A stretch of 64,000 nucleotides of DNA from Pectinophora gossypiella (lineage: Eukaryota; Arthropoda; Insecta; Lepidoptera; Gelechiidae): assembly GCF_024362695.1 (NCBI RefSeq), contig NC_065424.1, positions 11,015,840 through 11,079,839 of the forward strand. The letters run 5' to 3'. Numbering within the stretch: position 1 is the first letter of the stretch; each line of letters opens with the position of its first letter. Shown here in pieces: positions 40,826-51,279 of this stretch. Made by a program: the position numbers and the translations under genes. The notes beneath the pieces were generated by a model. The model did not search any database. It was not told the origin of the DNA and was given only the letters and a program-made list of their open reading frames with translations.

Positions 40826-41156
40826 TTCATAAACTGCCTATACACGTCCCACTGCTGGGCACAGGCCTCCCCTCAATCAACCGGAGGGGGTATGGAGCAT
40901 ACTCCACCACGCTGCTCCACTGTGGGTTGGTGGAGGTGTTTTTTACGGCTAATAGCCGGGACCAACGGCTTAACGTGCCCTCCGAAGCACGGAATCATCT
41001 TACTTTTTCGGACAATCAGGTGATTCAAGCCTGAAAAGTCCTTACCAAACAAAGGACAGTCTCACAAAGTGATTTCGTCAATGCCCCCATCGCGAATCGA
41101 ACCCGGACCTCCAGGTCGTGAGCCTAACGCTCTTACCACTAGACCACGGAGGCTGT
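40826..41156 (-). mobile_element. SINE-B, full length
   Basis: AAACTGCCTATACACGTCCC to CCACTAGACCACGGAGGCTG. Core, TGGAGCATACTCCACCACGC and both tRNA boxes present. Confidence 0.9.
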
Positions 41157-41194
41157 TTTATTTGCATTTAAAGCGAAATAATATTTGAAAGAGT

Positions 41195-41312
41195 TAATCG
41201 ACCCTAGTGGGTCGATAGCGATAAGCGCTGATTGAGGGAAATCGTCGACGGTATCGGGGTCCTGAAGTGTTTGGTGTCGCGAGCTGATTGGCTGCCTCTA
41301 TGGCTAGACTCC
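41195..41312 (-). mobile_element. Retroposon E fragment
   Basis: GAGTTAATCGACCCTAGTGG, TAAGCGCTGATTGAGGGAAA, GCGAGCTGATTGGCTGCCTC. Confidence 0.8.
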
Positions 41313-41363
41313 TCAGCATACGGATAAAAGGGAATAAAGTCTAATAGGTTCCCATCTCCAGAA

Positions 41364-41688
41364 CAGCCTCCGTGGTCTAGTGGTTAGAGCGTCAGGCTCA
41401 CGATCTGGAGATCCGGGTTCGATTCCCGATGGAGACATGGTCGAAATCACTTTGTGAGTCTGTCCTTTGTTTGGTAAGGACTTTTCAGGCTTGAATCACC
41501 TGATTGTCCGAAAAAGATGATTCCGTGCTTCGGAGGGCACGTTAAGCTGTTGGTACCGGCTATTAGCCGTAAAGACACCTCCACCAACCCGCAGTGGAGC
41601 AGCGTGGTGGAGTATGCTCCATACCCCCTCCGGTTGATTGAGGGGAGGCCTGTGCCCAGCAGTGGGACGTATATAGGCAGTTTATGTA
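41364..41688 (+). mobile_element. SINE-B, full length
   Basis: GCCTCCGTGGTCTAGTGGTT.., CGGGTTCGATTCCCGATGG.., ..GCCCAGCAGTGGGACGTATA. Lies 200 bp from an inverted copy (40826-41156). Confidence 0.9.
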
Positions 41689-41925
41689 GGTTCCCATCTT
41701 GAGGGAGGGGGGTATATCTAGCTCGGATCGGTGCAGGGCGGTCATCGCCTTAGAGAATAATACCCTTGGTTCAGAAATAATTTTCATGTCATGAACACAA
41801 ACAAACCCATATCCAGTAAGTGAAAAGGGTTTGGAATCCTGTTGACTAGACTTAACACTTGAACACCTTCTGATGTTCTAGGCGTAGAAGTTAATTATAT
41901 TAAGTAGTCACACACAAACACACAA

Positions 41926-42213
41926 CCTCCGTTGTCTAGTGGTTAGAGCATCAGGCTCACGATCTGGACGTCCGGGTTCGATTCCCGATGGGGACATTGT
42001 CGAAATCACGTCGTGAGAGTGTCCTTTGTTCGGTAAGGACTTTTCAGACTTGAATCGTCTTACTTTTTCGGTCAATCAGATCATTCAAGCCTGCAATGTC
42101 CTTACCAAACAAAGGACAGTCTCACAAAGTGATTTAGAGAATGTCCCCATCGGGAATCTTACCCGGACCTCCAGATCGTAAGCCCAACGCTATAACCACT
42201 AGACCACGGAGCC
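41926..42213. mobile_element. Inverted pair of SINE-B heads joined tail to tail
   Basis: 41926-42056 is a plus-strand head (CCTCCGTTGTCTAGTGGTTA.., box B) running to the GGACTTTTCAGACTTGAATC point. 42057-42213 is the same segment on the minus strand, ending CTAGACCACGGAGCCTG. The result is a perfect-length hairpin with arms of about 130 bp and almost no loop. Confidence 0.85.
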
Positions 42214-42296
42214 TGTTCATTACTAATACTAGATTAATATGTTTATTATTTGTAACTAACCTCTATGGATCATGTCTGAATTAAACTCATCTCACT

Positions 42297-42635
42297 CGCC
42301 TTATCCCGCTTTTCACAGGACCCGCTTACCTAATCTGAAGATCAGACAGGTCCGGTTTCTTACAGAAGCGACTGCCTGTCTGACCTTCCAACCCGCGAAG
42401 GGAAACCAGCCCAATACAGGTTAGGTTATATACCTCCGAAAATGCGTTTCTCGGGGATGTGGGTTTCCTCACGATGTTTTCCTTCACCGCTGTACACGTG
42501 ATAATCATTTTTTTTATTATTATGATCAAATCATGAATTGGACAATCATTGCTTTAGGGCTGTGCTGGATTTGAACCTGCAAGCTCAAAGTGAGAGGCAA
42601 GCCTTCTACCATCCGGACTACCACGGCTCCGTGGA
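42297..42635 (-). mobile_element. SINE-F, full length
   Basis: TTATCCCGCTTTTCACAGGA to the head CTACCATCCGGACTACCACG. A 15-bp T/A-rich insert interrupts at about 42510. Confidence 0.88.
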
Positions 42636-42909
42636 ATAGCCGAAATGAACTCTTTATTTATTTATTTTTACGATGTATTTCAGTATTTTTAGTATTTACT
42701 ATACACTTCTGAGTTTAAGTGCCTATGAAATCCTTATGCGCTTGAGTTGACGTCGTTTTCGTGGCCGTAAAATACGTCTGTTGATTTTATAGGGCTTTTA
42801 ACGAGGGTAGAACGAAATTATGTTTGTATTCTATTCAACTACTAGTGAAATGGCTTCTGAAATGTAGTTAACAGGCAAATTCCTATTGAGTAGGCGTGAC
42901 ATAAAAATA

Positions 42910-43190
42910 CCTCTAGCCATAGAGGCAGCCAATCAGCCCGCGACACCAAACACCCTGATACCGACCCCGCCGCCGTGGTCGACGATTTCCCTCAATCAGC
43001 GCTTATCGCTATTGACCCACTGGGGTCGATAAATTATTTCAAATATTTTTCCCCTCAGACGACGCCCTGAGCCGACGTTCGCGCATAACTGGGCACCCTC
43101 AGGCCCGTTGTCTTAAACGTTGTACCGGGTGAGAGCCTTCAGCGCACCGCATTAGTCCGGCCAAGTAGTTAATGCCACGTCAAAAAAATG
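42910..43190 (+). mobile_element. Retroposon E, internally deleted
   Basis: CTCTAGCCATAGAGGCAGCC, CCGCCGCCGTGGTCGACGAT, GTTGTACCGGGTGAGAGCC, CACGTCAAAAAAATG. The CTGCGGCAAATCTACAATAA part is missing. Confidence 0.83.
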
Positions 43191-43197
43191 CAGCACT

Positions 43198-43552
43198 GAT
43201 GCTGATTACAGTACACACTATTTAATTTTATTTTAAGTTATACCTGTCACTTTCTTATCCGCCGAAAAGGACAGGGACGGATAATGGACAGGCATAAAAT
43301 TTGTGGAACACACGTCAATTTTGGGCAGACATTTAAAATATCCTCGCAAAATTTTAAATTGGCTAGATAACCCTACAGAATTAAGTTGTCTATTTGAGAT
43401 GTCTATTTTATTCACCAGGGTTATTCATTCATTTTTTTTTTTTTTACATTAACAGTTGTCAATCATCCGTCCCTTTCCTTTTCGGTAGATAAGATAATGA
43501 CGAGTCTAACTTACAATAAAATTGGGAGGTGTCTACAGGAATCGAGGCCATT
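43198..43552. mobile_element. MITE Q
   Basis: Left arm ACCTGTCACTTTCTTATCCG..AGGACAGGGACGGATAATGG; right arm ATCATCCGTCCCTTTCC..GGTGTCTACAGGAATCGAGG. Directly follows the E tail. Confidence 0.82.
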
Positions 43553-43569
43553 TTAATTTATCTTAAGAG

Positions 43570-43660
43570 GCAAAAGGGACCACTGCCATATTTTTCCCTA
43601 AAAAGTAGCATGGAGAATGCTACACCGACAAGAGCGTGGCTCTTAAATTAGTAATGAAGA
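43570..43660 (+). mobile_element. Retroposon O 3' fragment
   Basis: GGGACCACTGCCATATTTTT, AGAATGCTACACCGACAAGA, GCGTGGCTCTTAAATTAG. Confidence 0.8.
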
Positions 43661-43667
43661 GTCAGAA

Positions 43668-43880
43668 GAGGTGCAAAAGTCCAATCAGTTTCTTGCAAAG
43701 TAATCAATTAACTGGTTGCACTTAAGAGCTCTTGGTTACATGTCGTTTCTTTAATAGACCAAACACACCTACAAAAACATAAATTTTATAATTGTGAAAA
43801 AAATGGTTCATGATTTCACCACTGTTTACAAATAATTCGCTGGGCTCAGTGACTGCACTTTTGCTCTTTGATTGTAAGTA
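43668..43880 (-). repeat. P3 dispersed repeat, inverted copy
   Basis: Reverse of 17488-17690: AGTCCAATCAGTTTCTTGCA, AACTGGTTGCACTTAAGAGC, ACACCTACAAAAACATAAAT. Confidence 0.82.
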
Positions 43881-43881
43881 C

Positions 43882-44095
43882 ATCTATCGCAAGATGAACT
43901 AAGTACAGTACACACCTCTTTCTTTCTGTACCTATACAGGTAGTCAAATAGCCGCAATATTCACATATAAATTGGCTCGATCATTTTAGACGGCGATACG
44001 GCTCACTGCTAATCACGTTGACTTAAAGGAAATCTCACGGAAGTGAGGGCACTTATTTCATCTTGCAAGGGATGTACCCCTGACTAACCCAATTA
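43882..44095. mobile_element. Retroposon N, minus fragment then plus copy
   Basis: ACATCTATCGCAAGATGAAC (minus) at 43890; GGCTCGATCATTTTAGACGG, CGATACGGCTCACTGC, TTTCATCTTGCAAGGGATGT (plus) at 43976-44080. Confidence 0.72.
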
Positions 44096-44275
44096 GGACG
44101 TTTATCTGCTTGTCTTCCCGGGCACATCGTAAAACCCGACAGAAGGATTAGGCTATCCTTCTGTCGGCTTCTAGCATGATGGACAATTGTTACGGGCGTC
44201 GCTGACTACGTGTCAACACTGGCTGCAAGATGGCTTTGATGACTGGCTCTGCCTACTCCTTACTACTCATTACAA
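44096..44275 (+). mobile_element. LINE J fragment
   Basis: CTGCTTGTCTTCCCGGGCAC, CTTCTAGCATGATGGACAAT, CACTGGCTGCAAGATGGCTT. Tail altered (TGGCTCTGCCTACTCC). Confidence 0.78.
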
Positions 44276-44279
44276 AAAG

Positions 44280-44820
44280 CGTCGTGCAGTGTCTAAACGA
44301 TCGCTGACTTGCAAAATGCCGAAGGCATATTGTAAAACGTTTCGTCATTTTGTATTTAGCCGAAATGAGTCGAGTGCCGTTTGTAAAATAACGCGGCAAT
44401 TTGTATAATTAGTACCTTCAGAATTTATATAGATAGATATTTCACATTTTGTATATATCTTAGACAGATAGATATTATTTTTTGTTTGCGTTTATGTACC
44501 TAACCGACTATAGAATAAGGAATAATACTACGTATAAAACGGCAATTTGCGATATAAACACTGGACGTGTAATGGCGCGAATGTTCATTGCGGCCGTAAA
44601 ATTATCGTAAAATATTTACAGCATCGCATTTTATGACGTTATTTAATGAAATACATTTATTATTTAATGAAAACGTCGCTCTGTATCCATTAATACTGAC
44701 ACTTACTACCTAAGTACCTACTAGTTTTCTGCTTTAGACATCAGGGGGGTAAAAAGCACACATCGAATAAATTCATTTAAAAAAACAATATTGCAGTGCA
44801 AACAAATGATAAATAGCAAC
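44280..44820. other. No gene seen
   Basis: AT-rich. 44320-44400 has paired AAAATGCCGAAGGCAT- and GCCGTTTGTAAAATAACGCG-like words. No family match. Confidence 0.35.
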
Positions 44821-44825
44821 ATTGC

Positions 44826-45215
44826 TATTTGAGTGTGTTGAGTGATAGAGTGAGAAACAGTGTGATTAGACAGAGATGTGGTGTAAAAGACGATATAGTG
44901 ACTAGGATTGAGAAGGGAATGTTACGTTGGTTTGGACACGTAGAGCGGATGAAGGATAATATAATTGCAAAATCGGTATATAAAGCGAAAGTTGATGGTA
45001 GGGCTGGCAGAGGAAGACCGAGAAGGACTTACGATGACCAAATTGGAGATGTCCTTAGAAAAGGTTCAATACGATCTACTCTGAACCGGCGTGCGTGTAT
45101 GAAGCGATTGATGAATGTGGAGGAAGCAAGAGAAGTGTGTCAGGATCGAAGCAAATGGAATTCTATAGTCTCTGCTTACCCCGGTGGGAAATAGGCGTGA
45201 GTTTATGTATGTATG
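44826..45215 (+). pseudogene. LINE K ORF C-terminus, best copy
   Basis: A 121-codon open frame at 44829-45194: RNSVIRQRCGVKDDIVTRIE, LRWFGHVERMKDNIIAKSVY, GRGRPRRTYDDQIGDVLRKG, RSTLNRRACMKRLMNVEEAR, DRSKWNSIVSAYPGGK. The RWFGHVERM and GRGRPRR words mark the extreme C-terminus of many non-LTR retrotransposon polyproteins. No RT domain is present, so it is 5'-truncated. The 3' end is GTGAGTTTATGTATGTATG, like LINE J's tail. Confidence 0.88.
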
Positions 45216-45302
45216 CTATTTGAGATGAATTACTTTGATGTGGCCTTTTAAACCCCCCAGTTCTTTTTTATTGTCAAAAAGCAGACCAGTAATTTGACCT
45301 TA

Positions 45303-45545
45303 TTCTTCTATCGTGTGGGTTGTTAGGTGGGTGACCAACCTCATCACGGCTCGGCACGGCGGGTTGAAAAGTCAGACAGGCAGTCGCTTCTAAAAAAGCC
45401 GGGCCTGTCAAATCTTCAGGTTAGGTTAGCGGACCCTGTGTAAAACGGGATAAAAAGGCAAATGATGAGTTGCAGGCAGACAAATGAAGCACAATTGGCG
45501 TCCTTATTGCTAAGCGGCAATTTCTTCCAGGCAACCTTCGGGTGA
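45303..45545. mobile_element. Chain of fragments: SINE-A, SINE-F (inverted), LINE H
   Basis: 45303-45345 SINE-A tail (minus). 45358-45465 SINE-F tail on the plus strand (GGGTTGAAAAGTCAGACAGG, CAAATCTTCAGGTTAGGTTA). 45480-45545 LINE H (minus). Confidence 0.75.
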
Positions 45546-45549
45546 AAAA

Positions 45550-45935
45550 GTCTTTCGAATAAAACCGATATTGTATTAAGTTTACTAAGTATCAATAAAT
45601 TAGTCTTGTTTATCTTGTTTAGTTAATTCTTGTGTTTATTAATCTCAAATTTCCGGAAAATTAATTGAAGATTAATTAATTGACAATGTTTTCGAAGTGT
45701 GGATATTATGACAGATAGTGACCCTCCTCACGGGCGATTCGATACGACATTGCATCGGTTGCCGATATCGATCACCTGCCACCCAAACACGCAACCTAAG
45801 AAATTGTAGGCATGAATAATCGCAAATGTGTCCTAAGTACACATACATACCTACATAATTTTATTCTATATTAATTCAAAGAAGCTTTAAACAGTACCTA
45901 ATTGACAAAATCTTTTATGCTATGCACGAGATTTT
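45550..45935. other. No gene seen
   Basis: AT-rich. 45720-45790 is GC-richer (ACGGGCGATTCGATACGACA, ACCTGCCACCCAAACACGCA) with no coding evidence. Confidence 0.35.
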
Positions 45936-45937
45936 TC

Positions 45938-46338
45938 GCAACCCGCATTGGAGCAGCGTGGTGGAGTACGCTCCATACCCCCTCCGGTTGATTGAGGGGA
46001 GGCCTGTGCCCAGCAGTGGGACGTATATAGGCTGTTTATGTTTTATGAGGAGCTCGGTGGCGCAGCGGTAAACGCGCTCGGTCTGCGATTGTTGAAGTTA
46101 AGCAACTTTCGCAAAGGCCGGTTATAGGATGGGTGACCACAAAAAAAAAGTTTTAATGTCGAGCTCCTCCGTGCTTCGGAAGGCAAGTCAAGCCGTTGGT
46201 CCCGGCTGCGTTAGCAGTCGTTAATAACCATCAATCCGCACTGGGCCCGCGTGATGGTTTAAGGCCCGATCTCCCTTTCCATCCCGGAAGGCCCGTGCCC
46301 CAGCAGTGGGGACGTTAATGGGCTGATGATGATGATAA
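45938..46338 (+). mobile_element. SINE-B tail joined to a full SINE-C
   Basis: 45938-46040 B tail (CATTGGAGCAGCGTGGTGGA..TATATAGGCTGTTTATG). 46046-46338 SINE-C (AGGAGCTCGGTGGCGCAGCG, GGATGGGTGACCAC, GATGATGATGAT). Confidence 0.88.
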
Positions 46339-46492
46339 TTATGATTATGTCATCTTTCACGCTTATTTCCCGTTGCGGTAGAGAGACCTGGGATTCCACT
46401 TACTATGATCCTGACACACAATCTTCTTCCATTCTCATCAGAGACTTCATACGTGCTTGTCGATTTAAATAACTTAGCCAGCAGGACTAACA

Positions 46493-47033
46493 TGCGTGAA
46501 GTGATAAAATTATCGATCGATTTATAGATAAGTTTGGTTTTCCCTAACATGCCACGTGATTTTGTTCGTATATTGACAGAACGACATGACTTATTTGGGT
46601 TCATGTCTTAACACCAATCGACAAAACGACATAATTATATTATGGTCAGGTACGATAAAATGCGATAAACAGCCTCCGTGGTCTAGTGGTTAGAGCGTTA
46701 GGCTCACGATCTGGAGGTCCGGGTTCGATTCCCGATGGGGACATTGTCGAAATTACTTTGTGAGACTATCCTTTGTTTGGTAAGGACTTTTCAGGCTTGA
46801 ATCACCTGATTGTCCGAAAAAGTAAGATGATTCCGTGCTTCGGAGGGCACGTTAAGCCGTTGGTCCCGGCTATTAGCCGTAAAAACACCTCCCACCAACT
46901 CGCAGTGGAGCAGCGTGGTGGAGTATGCTCCATACCCCGTCCGGTTGCTTGAGGGGAGGCCTGTGCCCAGCAGTGGGACGTATATAGGCAGTTTATGTGA
47001 CAAATTTTTATCACGTAGCGCATGTGAGCGCTA
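46493..47033 (-). repeat. Z repeat split by SINE-B
   Basis: Z halves at 46493-46670 (CACGTGATTTTGTTCGTAT, AATCGACAAAACGACATAAT) and 46999-47033 (TATCACGTAGCGCATGTGAG). The intact version is at 31655. Confidence 0.8.
46672..46998 (+). mobile_element. SINE-B, full length, in Z
   Basis: GCCTCCGTGGTCTAGTGGTT to ACGTATATAGGCAGTTTATG. All landmarks intact; among the best preserved. Confidence 0.92.
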
Positions 47034-47034
47034 C

Positions 47035-47525
47035 TGGCCTTTCTTTAAAACATCCTGGATCTGATCGCCTAGGTCTTCTTCATCCAACCCTACAACTTAC
47101 ACCCGCACCATAAATCAATCAATCAATAATACTTTATTGCACAACACAGAAATTGCAGTATAGAAGCAATAGTTATTTACCTCGTTCCCTTAATCAATTT
47201 AACGAGGTTAATGATTTTTTTTGCAGTAGTATTAATTCGCTGAAGACTCAGCTTATTAGAGGTAATTGGTAATAGTTGTTATTTATTGTTAGTGGTTTTT
47301 TTTTATATGTATACTTGCTAAATTGCGCATTCAATTATTTTTTTTTTCTTATATTTTTTCTATATCTCCGCTCTCTTGTCTTGTTGTATAACTCTTTTTC
47401 TTTTATTTATGGTAGCTTGTAATTGGCCTTTACTTACTACTAAGTGTAACATTATGTGAATTAAGCTGTAAGCTCCCCAAACAAAATAAAATTAAAAAAT
47501 AAATAAATACAACAACATATACAAT
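47035..47525. other. LINE H remnant and AT-rich DNA
   Basis: CAATCAATCAATAATACTTT ATTGCACAACAC near 47125 is an H tail (minus). 47160-47500 is T-rich with AATAAAAT near 47480, possibly another LINE 3' end. No gene. Confidence 0.45.
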
Positions 47526-47529
47526 GGCG

Positions 47530-47950
47530 CATGCTGGTGATGAGGCGAGTACACGAGTTGGAGCAACAGCGCACGGCAGACCTCGACGCTAAACGTGATG
47601 AGTTGAAGGCCCGTCCCCCTGCCGCTATTCATTATAATTACCAAATTATTGACGAGTGCAGTAAATAGCATTATTTTTGTTAATTAATTATTTATGTCTT
47701 AGGTATATATATTCTTTGGATACATTGAATGAAAGAGAATAAAGTACACAGTATTTTTTACAATAAAATACCAGATAATATTTTAAATTTATTACCAAAA
47801 CGGTGTGCTCACGTGCCCTCACTGTGCGCGGGAGTTCACTGTAAAGATAGGCTACATAAGCCATCTTCGGGCGCATCAGCGTCGTGCCGACTAGGAGTCG
47901 AAGTGGTCGCCATGGCCGAAATCGGTCGGAGAGATCATCATCATACAAAG
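47530..47950 (+). pseudogene. LINE C-terminus with a C2H2 zinc finger
   Basis: 47805-47894 is an open 29-codon frame with stop: TCPHCAREFTVKIGYISHLR then AH. This is C-x2-C-x12-H-x3-H, the finger often found at the very C-terminus of endonuclease/RT polyproteins of LINEs. Upstream, 47543-47640 reads RRVHELEQQRTADLDAKRDE.., a plausible preceding segment, separated by about 160 bp of AT-rich DNA. The 3' end GGTCGCCATGGCCGAAATC closes with (ATC)n. Confidence 0.7.
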
Positions 47951-48104
47951 GACATAAACATACGAATAAAACATAAATCTTTTTCATAAGTCTGTCTTCA
48001 TTCATTCTCTCTACATATCCAAACCATCGGATTATCCGTTTCTCAATGACTTGGTATCAATTAGTGTTAGTTTATGTTTGTATGTAAGTACGACTGTAAC
48101 TGAC

Positions 48105-48445
48105 ACACTAACACAGTTGGCTCGACCATTATAGACGGCGATACGGCTCACCACATATCACGTTGGTCTAAAAGGAAGCTCGGTGAGGCGTGGTTAGTTC
48201 ATCTTACGATGGATGGACCTCTACCTTATTTGGGATATAGTAAATAGAAATAGAAACTGTTTATTATAACAGCCTCCGTGGTCTAGTGGCAGTAGGTTCA
48301 CGATCTGGTGGTCCGGGTTCGATTCTTGACGGGGACATTTTTGAAATTTTGTGGAACTGTCCCTTGTTTGGTAAGGACTTTGCAGGCTTGAATCACCTGA
48401 TTGTCTGAAAAAGTTAGATGATTCCTCGCTTCGGAGCGCACGTCA
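48105..48445 (+). mobile_element. Retroposon N then truncated SINE-B
   Basis: 48105-48240 N (AGTTGGCTCGACCATTATAG, CATCTTACGATGGATGGACC). 48269-48445 SINE-B head (CCTCCGTGGTCTAGTGG, GGGTTCGATTCTTGACGGGG) ending before the core. Confidence 0.82.
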
Positions 48446-49247
48446 TGGCAGTAGTATCGATGTCGTACAAAACGTGTCACGCCGTGGGGAGGATCTCTTA
48501 CTGAATCGCTGTCGTATTATTGATAAATTAATTACACCAAGTTCATTACAAAGCTTTCTAAGTCTAATAAACTTATAATATTAATATTATTTGTTGTTGT
48601 TTAACGTTTGATTTAAAAAAATAAGGTTTCTGACCTTTCATGGACTCAAGAGTATTGCCAGAGAAGAAAATAATAATATACAGAAAATTCTACGTGACAT
48701 CAACTCAGAATAATGGCCTAAATCCCCCCAAAGTTTTCGTTACGGTATCGTTAATACCCGGTATTACACTGGGAGCTCTTCAAAATTAACTCTTGCTAAT
48801 TATAACTTTTTGATATTCGGTATATTAGGGTTACTAGTCCAAACACATCCACCAACCCGCGCTGGTACAGCGTCGTGAAAATATGCTCCATATTATGGAA
48901 TAATACAAAAGCGAAGTTTAAACTTCTAAACCGATAAGGTAACTGTTCCCAGGTTTAGGGAAATTTTCTAGTCTAACGAGATATTGGTGCTAATTCCTTA
49001 ATAATGAGAGAGACAGACCTCGGCGCAGACAAAGGTCAGCTTTATAGAATAGGACAATATTCCCTAAAGCAAGTTTTATCGGACTTTAATAGGGTTTATT
49101 CCCAACTCGCCAATCTGTATTCTAACTGAATTGTTGTTGTTGAAACTGTTGTTTACGTAACAACCTTTTTAAACGTTAGTCTCTCTTTCAGCGAAGATCA
49201 AGCGTGAAAACTACAAACAAACCCCGGAAACTTCATACAAAATGGTA
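48446..49247. other. Mostly unassigned; one D arm
   Basis: 48675-48768 is a D right arm (ACATCAACTCAGAATAATGG, AAAGTTTTCGTTACGGTATC). A SINE-B scrap (CATCCACCAACCCGCGC) lies at 48845. No coding sequence seen. Confidence 0.5.
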
Positions 49248-49535
49248 ATTTATCGTGCGGGTTGTGAGGTGGAATACCAACCTCATCAACCCAGGCTTAT
49301 TACTGAGCCGCCAAAGAGCCCTGACATGGCTCATGTAACGACTACATAATACGTACATAGTAACCGGGACCAACGAAGCACGGATCATCTTACTTTTGGA
49401 CAATCAGGTGATCAGCCTGTGATGTCCTAACCAAACTAGGGATCACAAAGTTGTTTTTGTGATGTGTCCCCACCGGAATTCGAACCCGGGACCTCCGGAT
49501 CGTGAGCACAACGCACAACCACTGGAACACGATTT
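49248..49535 (-). mobile_element. SINE-A, head preserved
   Basis: TATCGTGCGGGTTGTGAGGT to ATTCGAACCCGGGACCTCCG and CACAACCACTGGAACACG. The core GCCTTCCG part is deleted. Confidence 0.87.
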
Positions 49536-49539
49536 ATGC

Positions 49540-49905
49540 AGACACTACACATTGACGTTATCGTACACGCGCGTCACAAACGTCAGACGTCTCTAACGCT
49601 ATACGATTGAAGACTAAAGTATGACCGAAGGTGGGGGGGTAACCCATGGTATCAGAAGACAGGTATGGTCAAAACTGACAGCTAGCATTTTCAAAGTTCG
49701 CCCAGCTGACGTCATCCGACCCTGCGTTGCCATTTCGTAGAAAATAAATTACCCACGTCCAATGTTTTTAACTTACTTTGCAAGGACATTTTGTACTTTT
49801 AATAAAAGATTTACGTACAGTTTTAATGTTTTTTGTATACGTAACAAATATTCTCTGTTATCAATTAAATTAGAAGGTTAAATGAGGGAAAATCTGTACA
49901 GCGCC
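49540..49905. other. No gene seen
   Basis: Contains TACACGCGCGTCACAAACGT and a G7 run near 49632. No exon or family match. Confidence 0.35.
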
Positions 49906-49910
49906 ATCAA

Positions 49911-50006
49911 TTTTTTTTTTACCTTTGATGGGTTTGCTCTTGACCCCAGATTTGCCCGAAGGCATTGACGAGGCCTAAGATGGAGCGAGCTCGCCCTGAA
50001 GGTGCC
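49911..50006 (-). mobile_element. LINE W 3' tail
   Basis: T-run, CCTTTGATGGGTTTGCTCTT, GACGAGGCCTAAGATGGAGC. Reverse of 115-215. Confidence 0.85.
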
Positions 50007-50409
50007 TCGTTGTTTTTGGCTAACTGGAACCACGATGAAAACATCCGTTTGGAATCCGCTTCACGCTGACATCTGACAGTCATACTGTCACCTTAGGTAG
50101 ACAAGTGTCCACAAACTATGCAAATCAGACCCTAGAGGTCAAAAACTACGTAATGTAGGCAGTTTTAGTTCTAACAATATGCTATTTAAACACGTGTATT
50201 TTATTTGTAAGTACTTAATACTAGAGCTTTATGTTACCAGACTAATGTACTTCGAATTAAAATTACTACTTCTTATTGGCAGCAGTAACTGTCAGTACTA
50301 TTCAGAGACGATTTATTTATTTAGACGTTTTTATTTATTTTTTATTTCCAATTTCCAACACAACATAAAGTTGTTACAAGGAATAAATGAATATGAATAT
50401 ATATAATAT

Positions 50410-50590
50410 GAATATGACGGAGGACGGGAGTCGTAGTACGGCTTTGAAATAGGCTACGCTGGGCGCTATTCCATTCGCGTCAGAGCACTGCGGGGCGGAA
50501 GGCAAGAGAGAAACCACTACTCTATTTTTCCCTAAAAAGTACTATAGAGAATGCTTCACCGACAAGATCGTAGCTCTTATATTAGTGATG
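50410..50590 (+). mobile_element. Retroposon O
   Basis: CGGAGGACGGGAGTCGTAGT, AGCACTGCGGGGCGGAAGGC, CTTCACCGACAAGATCGTAG. Confidence 0.85.
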
Positions 50591-51030
50591 TATATTACAA
50601 TATTATAAATTAAATATTACATGTATTTTTTGTATGATAGTTGAACTTCTAATTTTATTTTTCGTGTTTTCATGTGTTTTATTATTCTTTTTTCATTTAT
50701 TGTTTATTTTGTATATTAGTTTATATCATCACTGAAAAGGCAAAAATATGTAAGCGCCAAAATGTAATTACAAGATAAAGCAGTTTAAAGTAGCTTTCTC
50801 GTTTTTTTATCATAACTTTTTACCAATTTATTCAATTAAGATGACGTCAACGTAATATTACTCGGTTTTTCATTTTCTATATCTTGCAATACATAATTAT
50901 AAAATGGACTGCTATTTTAGGATATTTTGGCGCTTATGTAATTTTGCCTTTCCAGTGACGATATATTGTTTTCTCGTTATAAATCGCATTCAGTTACACT
51001 ATAATGTTGTATGTACCTTCATAAGCCCCT
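50591..51030. other. AT-rich; inverted half-repeats
   Basis: TATATCATCACTGAAAAGGC AAAAA at about 50725 and TTTTGCCTTTCCAGTGACGA at about 50942 are inverted, with ATGTAAGCGCCAAAATGTAA / GCGCTTATGTAATTTTG just inside. A TIR element of about 240 bp is likely (50727-50965). Confidence 0.55.
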
Positions 51031-51034
51031 TTTT

Positions 51035-51275
51035 TTGACATGACTTATGGTAGATTTGCCAGTTTGGCATTAACTTCTTGAAAAAAAGACACAGGCCTGA
51101 GGGTGCTTAGTTGGGCGCGAACCTCGGCTCATATTTGAAAGAATTAATTGGCTTAAACCAATGCGAGAGCGGCAAGGTCTACCACACGCTCTGTACGTAG
51201 ACATAACAGTGGTCCTGTGACCAACTTTATACAGGATGTTAGTGACATTGCAACAACAACTTTGAGGGCCGATTC
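51035..51275. mobile_element. Retroposon E fragment and D arm
   Basis: 51035-51155: ATGACTTATGGTAGATTTGC, AGTTGGGCGCGAACCTCGGC. 51228-51275: ATACAGGATGTTAGTGACAT, D-like. Confidence 0.7.
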
Positions 51276-51279
51276 TGCA

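Noticed and set aside
46672..46745. SINE-B head as a tRNA gene
   Set aside because: Followed by the SINE core and tail in every copy and lacks a clean acceptor stem.
47688..48005. 105-codon minus-strand frame
   Set aside because: Lies antisense to the LINE zinc-finger terminus and its 3'UTR.
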